Positions 61,001-64,000 of a DNA stretch of 64,000 nucleotides are shown here, one piece after another. Position 1 is the first letter of the stretch; each line of letters begins with the position of its first letter. The notes under the pieces were generated by a model, which saw nothing but the letters and a program-made list of their open reading frames with translations, ran no database searches and was not told where the DNA came from. Origin of the DNA: Arthrobacter sp. Y81 (lineage in GTDB: Bacteria; Actinomycetota; Actinomycetes; Actinomycetales; Micrococcaceae); the NCBI RefSeq assembly GCF_002929335.1, contig NZ_PJIL01000002.1:259514-323513 (forward strand), written 5' to 3'. A program made the translations under genes and the position numbers.

Positions 61001-61698
61001 ATCTGGTCCACCTCGTCACCGAAGAACTCAACCCGGACCGGGTGGTCCTCGGTGGGCGGGAACACGTCCAGGATGCCGCCGCGGACCGCGAACTCGCCGC
61101 GGTGCGTCACCATGTCCACACGGGCGTAGGCAGCGTCAGCGAGGCTGCGCACCACGTCGCTGAAAGGGACTTCCTGGCCAACCCGCAGCGTGACGGGAAC
61201 CAGTTCGCCCAGTCCGGCCACGATCGGCTGGACCACCGCCCGGACGGGAGCCACCACCACGCGCAGCGGCCCGCCGGAGGCTGTCTCGGGGTGTGCCAGC
61301 CTGCGCAGTACGGACAGGCGGCGGCCCACGGTGTCCGAGCGCGGGGACAGCCGCTCGTGCGGAAGGGTTTCCCAGCTGGGGAATTCAGCCACCGAATCGG
61401 CCGGCAGGTAGGCCCGCAGGGCCGCAGTGAGGTCTTCTGCTTCGCGTCCGGTGGCGGTGACGGCCAGCACCAGGGGCGCCCCGCCGTCGTCGTGGGTTCC
61501 GTCCGGGGCACCGGGCGCCGCCAGGCCGTCGGACATTTCCGCCAGCAGGGCCGCCCGCAGGCCGGCCGGCGCGCTGATCTGGTAGTCCTCGCTGCGGAAT
61601 CCAAAGCTCCGGGACGCTTCAACCTGCACCCGGGCGAAGGTCTGGTCTCCGGCGAGCGCGCGGCGCAGGCCTGTGAGTGACGGGCCGTTGAGGCTCAT
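58045..61698 (-). CDS. mfd: Transcription-repair coupling factor Mfd
   Basis: 1217 residues, usual length. Removes RNA polymerase stalled at DNA lesions and recruits UvrA. N-terminal UvrB-like module, RNA-polymerase-interacting domain (SVVHEQHGIGRFVEL, about 545), RecG-like helicase with Walker A GDVGYGKTEIAVRAAFKA (about 692), DEEQ box VDEEQRFGVEH, motif VI RGRVGRGRERAYAYF, and the C-terminal TRCF domain. ATG at 61698 has a GGAGC site 7 nt upstream. Downstream YdjM-like gene is 3 bp away. Confidence 0.96.
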   Translation of the reverse strand: MSLNGPSLTGLRRALAGDQTFARVQVEASRSFGFRSEDYQISAPAGLRAALLAEMSDGLAAPGAPDGTHDDGGAPLVLAVTATGREAEDLTAALRAYLPADSVAEFPSWETLPHERLSPRSDTVGRRLSVLRRLAHPETASGGPLRVVVAPVRAVVQPIVAGLGELVPVTLRVGQEVPFSDVVRSLADAAYARVDMVTHRGEFAVRGGILDVFPPTEDHPVRVEFFGDEVDQMRWFAVADQRSLSSPGLHHPTELHAPPCREILITPAVMSRAATLKAQLPAAADMLEKIAGGITVEGMESLAPVLVDSMVPFVEQLPAGSISVVIEPEKVRTRAHDLAATNEEFLEAAWSTASDGGTAPLDLSSAASAALHSASFRSLTETRSSALGQEVSWWSITSLATDEELTPDINVLNLHAREPRGYQGDVAEMMEFIGSHVRDQWRIVVATEGPGPAQRLAELFHDADIPCARVDSLTDEPQAGIIEVTTAAVGRGFVLDGLKLGLLTEADLLGRTSAGSTKDMRRMPSKRRNAVDPLQLVAGDSVVHEQHGIGRFVELIQRRVAGGGDGVREYLVLEYAPSKRGAPGDRLFVPTDQLDQVTRYVGGDTPALSKMGGADWASTKSKARKAVKEIAGELIRLYSARMASRGYAFGPDTPWQRELEEAFPYVETPDQLTTINEVKADMEREIPMDRLISGDVGYGKTEIAVRAAFKAVQDGKQVAVLVPTTLLAQQHYETFTERFSGFPLVVKPLSRFQSGKEAKETADGVKSGSVDVVIGTHRLLSKDFGFKDLGLVIVDEEQRFGVEHKEALKKMRTNVDVLAMSATPIPRTLEMSLTGIRETSTLATPPEERHPVLTYVGPYTDKQTSAAIRRELMREGQVFFVHNRVSTIDRTAAKIRELVPEARVEVAHGQMSESRLEQIIVDFWEKRFDVLVCTTIIETGLDISNANTLIVDGADKYGLSQLHQLRGRVGRGRERAYAYFLYPSEKPLGEVALERLKAVAAHNELGAGMQLAMKDLEIRGAGNLLGGEQSGHIQGVGFDLYIRLVGEAVADFRGEAEEKAAEMKIELPVNAHLPHDYVPGERLRLEAYRKLAAALTNEAIDEVLAELVDRYGEPPLPAQNLIAVARFRVGAREAGLSDVALQGNFIKFSPAQLPESKTMRLNRMYPGAQSKPALDAVLIPKPKAAKIGGRDLQDAEILEWANGVIRNIFSDAPLAVK

Positions 61699-61738
61699 GG
61701 CAGAAGCTCCTGAATGATCACGGGAAAGCAGGCAACAC

Positions 61739-61772
61739 GAAGACCCGAAATTCGCGAGAATCCCGGGTCTTC
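61739..61772 (-). terminator. Terminator of the SARP-type regulator gene
   Basis: GAAGACCCG / CGGGTCTTC outer stem (61739-61747 and 61764-61772) with an inner ATTC-GCGA-GAAT stem, 38 bp after the regulator stop on the minus strand and 41 bp before the mfd start. Confidence 0.7.
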
Positions 61773-61809
61773 CCAGCCTACCGCGACCGCGGGCTTCAGG
61801 CAGCGGACG

Positions 61810-62757
61810 TCAGACCGCGGTCCGCGCCCTCTGGAGGAACGAGTCAAGGATGCGTCCGGCGTGTTCGCGGGTGAGCCCGGCCTCGGCGGCAAACCCGGAT
61901 GGCTGCCTGCGGCCGCTTAGGGTCTCCCCCAGGTACAGCAGCGCGGCCATGACTTCCGACAGCTCCACATCTGCCTCCGCGCGCTGGCGCAGGAGCCTCA
62001 GGTGCGCGGCCTGCAGCGCCGGGCCCGGAGCGCAGCCGAGGTCACGGTCAAAGATCCGCCGGCAGCGCGCGTAGGCGGACAGGCCTTCGGCAGGCAGTCC
62101 GGCCAGTTCGTAGGCCGTGACCAGCACTGTCCATGCCCGCTCGTTGAGGGGGTCGGACGCCACGGCGGCCCGTGCCAGGCGGACCGATTCGGTGGGCCTG
62201 TTGAGCAGGGCGGCTGTTTCGGCGGCGTGGATCTGGGCAGCCACCCGCTCGGCCAGATGCCTGGTCCTCGCCTCATCGGCCCAGTCTGCGGCCAGTTCTG
62301 AGCCCAGGAGCGGATCGGCAGATAGTTCCAGCGCCTCGGCCAGCAGCGGGTACGCCTCCTCGGGCGAGGCGTGAGAGGCGTTCCGGACCAACTGGCGGAA
62401 TTTGGAGAGGTCCAGGTCCACGAGCTCCGGATCCAGTAGGTAGCCTCCGTTGGCGGTGCGGAGCGGGCCGTTCTTGGTGTTGCCCGGCTGGATCGCGCGG
62501 CGAATGCCGCTGACGTAGCTTTCCAGGGTTGCGACGGTTCCGCCCCCGGCGCTTGAGCCCCAAAGAATGTCGATTATGCGGCTTTTGGAGACGGGACTGC
62601 CCAAATTCAGCAGCAATATCTCGAGAATGTGCCGTGGTTTGCAGCCGCCCATGCCGGCAGACAATGACGCCCCGTTGCGCCGGACCTCGAACAGGCCAAA
62701 CAGCCGGACAGAGATGGCCTTTGATAATTCAGGAGTATTCCCCACGATTTTCTCCAT
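61810..62757 (-). CDS. SARP/BTAD-type transcriptional regulator
   Basis: 315 residues. An OmpR-like winged helix (about 15-105: AISVRLFGLFEVRRNGASL, KPRHILEILLLNLGSPVSK, LESYVSGIRRAIQP, GGYLLDPELVDLDL) is followed by the bacterial transcriptional activator (BTAD) domain of helical repeats (about 110-255), then a short C-terminal helical tail (AALLYLGETLSGRRQ). SARP proteins activate secondary metabolism or surface genes; the target here is unknown. ATG at 62757 preferred for its GGGGGAA site 5 nt upstream; the frame stays open to 63054 but the extra 99 residues look non-coding. Confidence 0.85.
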   Translation of the reverse strand: MEKIVGNTPELSKAISVRLFGLFEVRRNGASLSAGMGGCKPRHILEILLLNLGSPVSKSRIIDILWGSSAGGGTVATLESYVSGIRRAIQPGNTKNGPLRTANGGYLLDPELVDLDLSKFRQLVRNASHASPEEAYPLLAEALELSADPLLGSELAADWADEARTRHLAERVAAQIHAAETAALLNRPTESVRLARAAVASDPLNERAWTVLVTAYELAGLPAEGLSAYARCRRIFDRDLGCAPGPALQAAHLRLLRQRAEADVELSEVMAALLYLGETLSGRRQPSGFAAEAGLTREHAGRILDSFLQRARTAV

Positions 62758-63109
62758 ATTTTCCCCCTGGCATGCGAAGCTGTCCGATGCCTTCCGGTCG
62801 GATGAACCAACGGTGCGACGCTGCTCATTCCGGCTTTCAAAAACCACCGTGACACGCGTGAAGGAGCCCGCAAAGCAATCCTCATACCTGTCTTTGCGTG
62901 GGGGAAAAGACACGTACCCGGATCCGTACCGACGGGTAGGTTTGGCCGGAGCCGGGCGAGTACAGCCAGCCTCGGACCAAGTAATTCCTGAGCCTGGAGT
63001 GACAGGTGGGCAAGTACCGCACAGAAGGCATAAGGAGTGAAGAATGACACGCAAAAGCAGGCCCCGGATACGCCCGGAGCCTGCCTTTGCTTACTGCGTG
63101 TTCAGGCTG
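62758..63109. other. Intergenic 352 bp upstream of the SARP-type gene
   Basis: No gene is supported. It holds the ribosome site of the regulator (62761-62770), a terminator for the SLH-protein gene (63053-63088), and an SD-like AAGGAG at 63032 followed by ATG at 63044 whose frame is only antisense to the SLH repeats. No clear promoter was recognised. Confidence 0.5.
63053..63088 (-). terminator. Terminator of the SLH-protein gene
   Basis: AAAGCAGGC-type arm (63054-63067) pairs with 63074-63088 with one mismatch and one bulge; on the minus strand the stem is followed by TTTTGC. It lies 22 bp after the stop at 63110. Confidence 0.7.
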
Positions 63110-64000
63110 TCAGCCGGCCGTCGGGTTGCTCATCCGGTAAAGGAAGGCCGCCATCTGGTCCCGGTTGATCTTCTCTCCCGCACGGTAGGTTGCCGTGTTG
63201 TCCGGCCCGGGCCAGCCGTTGGAGATGTCCTGGTCAGCCAGCCACGCGATTTCCTTGTAGAACGTGTGGCTGGTGGCTACGTCCGTAAACGGCGAGACCG
63301 CAGGTGCCGTGTAGTCCGTGGTGCCGCTCATCCGGTAGAGGAAGGCCGCCATCTGGTCCCGGTTGATGGTCTCCGCCGGACGGAACGTTGCCGTGTTGCT
63401 GGCACCGGGCCAGCCGTTGGAGATGCCCTGGTCAGCCAGCCACGCGATTTCCTTGTAGAAGGTGTGGCTGGTGGGCACATCCGTGAACGGCGAGACCGCA
63501 GGTGCCGTGTAGTCGGTAGTGCCGCTCATCCGGTAGAGGAAGGCCGCCATCTGGTCCCGGTTGACGTTCTCCGCCGGACGGAACGTTGCCGTGTTGTTGG
63601 CACCGGGCCAGCCCTTGGAGATGCCCTGGTCAGCCAGCCACGCGATTTCCGTGTAGAAGGTGTGGCTGGTGGGCACATCCGTGAACGGGGAGACCGCCGG
63701 AGGAACGTACGCCGGTACCCTGGGCGTCACCTCGTTGGACGCCGCAGACCAGGGGCTCTGGCCGGCCGTGTTGGCCGCCCGCACCTGGAAGTTGTACGCC
63801 GTGCCGTTGGTCAGGCCGGTGACCTGGTGGCTGGTGGCATTCCCGGGCACATCGTCGATGGTCCGGACCACGGTGCTGCCGGTGCGGACTTCCACGCTGA
63901 ACGACTCAGCCGGAGACCCGCCTGTCGGTGCAGTGAAGGCCACCGTCGCTGAGGCGTCTCCTGCCACAGCCGTACCGATCACCGGAGCCCCTGGGGCCTG
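63110..64000 (-). CDS. Surface protein with FN3 domain and three SLH repeats (C-terminal part, cut by window edge)
   Basis: Open from the right edge (64000) to a stop at 63110, 296 residues seen, no start visible. First comes a fibronectin III domain (about 90 residues; VAFTAPTGGSPAESFSVEV, VTGLTNGTAYNFQVRAANTA), then three S-layer-homology repeats of exactly 66 residues each, marked SPFTDVPTSHTFYxEIAWLA, GWPG and NRDQMAAFLYRMS. SLH modules bind cell-wall polymers, so the protein is likely anchored at the surface. The repeats are nearly identical in DNA, a sign of recent amplification. Confidence 0.9.
   Translation of the reverse strand, partial: QAPGAPVIGTAVAGDASATVAFTAPTGGSPAESFSVEVRTGSTVVRTIDDVPGNATSHQVTGLTNGTAYNFQVRAANTAGQSPWSAASNEVTPRVPAYVPPAVSPFTDVPTSHTFYTEIAWLADQGISKGWPGANNTATFRPAENVNRDQMAAFLYRMSGTTDYTAPAVSPFTDVPTSHTFYKEIAWLADQGISNGWPGASNTATFRPAETINRDQMAAFLYRMSGTTDYTAPAVSPFTDVATSHTFYKEIAWLADQDISNGWPGPDNTATYRAGEKINRDQMAAFLYRMSNPTAG
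63122..63690. repeat. Three tandem 198-bp repeats encoding SLH modules
   Basis: The string GAAGGCCGCC recurs at 63143, 63341 and 63539, an exact 198-bp period. Copies two and three differ at under ten of about 170 aligned bases; copy one is more diverged at both ends. Confidence 0.88.

Noticed and set aside
62758..63054. Longer N-terminus (99 extra residues) for the SARP-type regulator
   Set aside because: The added segment has no similarity to the family and the internal ATG has a clear ribosome site.
63053..63690. Tandem repeats considered as a CRISPR array
   Set aside because: The 198-bp units are continuous coding repeats without spacers; no cas gene is present.
63044..63952. Plus-strand frame with a good AAGGAG site and ATG opposite the SLH repeats
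   Set aside because: The protein is only the complement of the 198-bp repeats; the ribosome-site match is probably chance, though it is noted in the intergenic entry.

Overview
The window is chromosomal DNA of a high-GC actinobacterium. Gene content and protein style point to Micrococcaceae of the Arthrobacter/Pseudarthrobacter type. Supporting signs are the acyl-CoA carboxylase with a small epsilon subunit, the lpdA-like / purine nucleoside phosphorylase / phosphomannomutase neighbourhood, a 13E12-type HNH protein, many GTG/TTG starts, and many promoters whose -10 box lies exactly 6 nt before the start codon (leaderless transcripts). The genus is an inference; no rRNA or tRNA gene is present.

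Layout. 1-7431 (minus): two tandem genes for giant surface proteins with Ig-like and fibronectin III repeats; the second is cut by the left edge, and their N-terminal regions share a 764-bp stretch with no difference seen. 7578-10588 (minus): a translationally coupled trio of biotin ligase, PH-domain membrane protein and class III adenylate cyclase. 10639-16986: SDR oxidoreductase, divergent from the acyl-CoA carboxylase beta and epsilon genes, a DUF885 peptidase-like gene and an SLC1-type transporter with altered cation-site residues. 17102-22627: secreted helical protein with a PhoP-like triple repeat upstream, TetR-MMPL exporter pair, HNH protein. 22747-27725: Maf, acyl-CoA carboxylase alpha (biotin carboxylase plus BCCP), glutamine amidotransferase, MHS-type MFS transporter.

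27995-45745 is dominated by nitrate/nitrite assimilation: narK, nitrate reductase catalytic and electron-transfer subunits, then, after an insert of lower-GC and housekeeping genes (TetR/NTF2 cassette, membrane protein, LpdA-like flavoprotein, PNP, Rrf2 regulator, phosphomannomutase), divergent nirD and nirB, and siroheme genes cobA and hemD. Three promoters (narK, nirB and an orphan NirB-like flavoprotein at 55102) carry 5-mers at 11-bp period resembling GlnR boxes, each ending exactly 15 nt before the -10 hexamer.

45912-54937 is a seven-gene operon in which the last five junctions are 4-bp ATGA/GTGA overlaps: ChoD-like GMC oxidoreductase, membrane-anchored metallophosphoesterase, Cys-nucleophile alpha/beta hydrolase, acetoacetate-decarboxylase-like protein, two small membrane proteins and a patatin-like lipase. 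It reads as one lipid- or sterol-modifying pathway, and I know of no described system that matches it. 55102-64000 holds the NirB-like flavoprotein, deoC, a small membrane protein, a YdjM-like membrane protein, mfd, a SARP/BTAD regulator and the C-terminal end of an SLH-repeat surface protein that runs off the right edge.

The pathways interlock in three places. Biotin ligase serves the carboxylase whose alpha and beta genes, 12 kb apart, share a palindrome in their upstream regions. CobA and HemD supply siroheme for NirB. Putative GlnR control ties nitrate import and nitrite reduction to the orphan flavoprotein.
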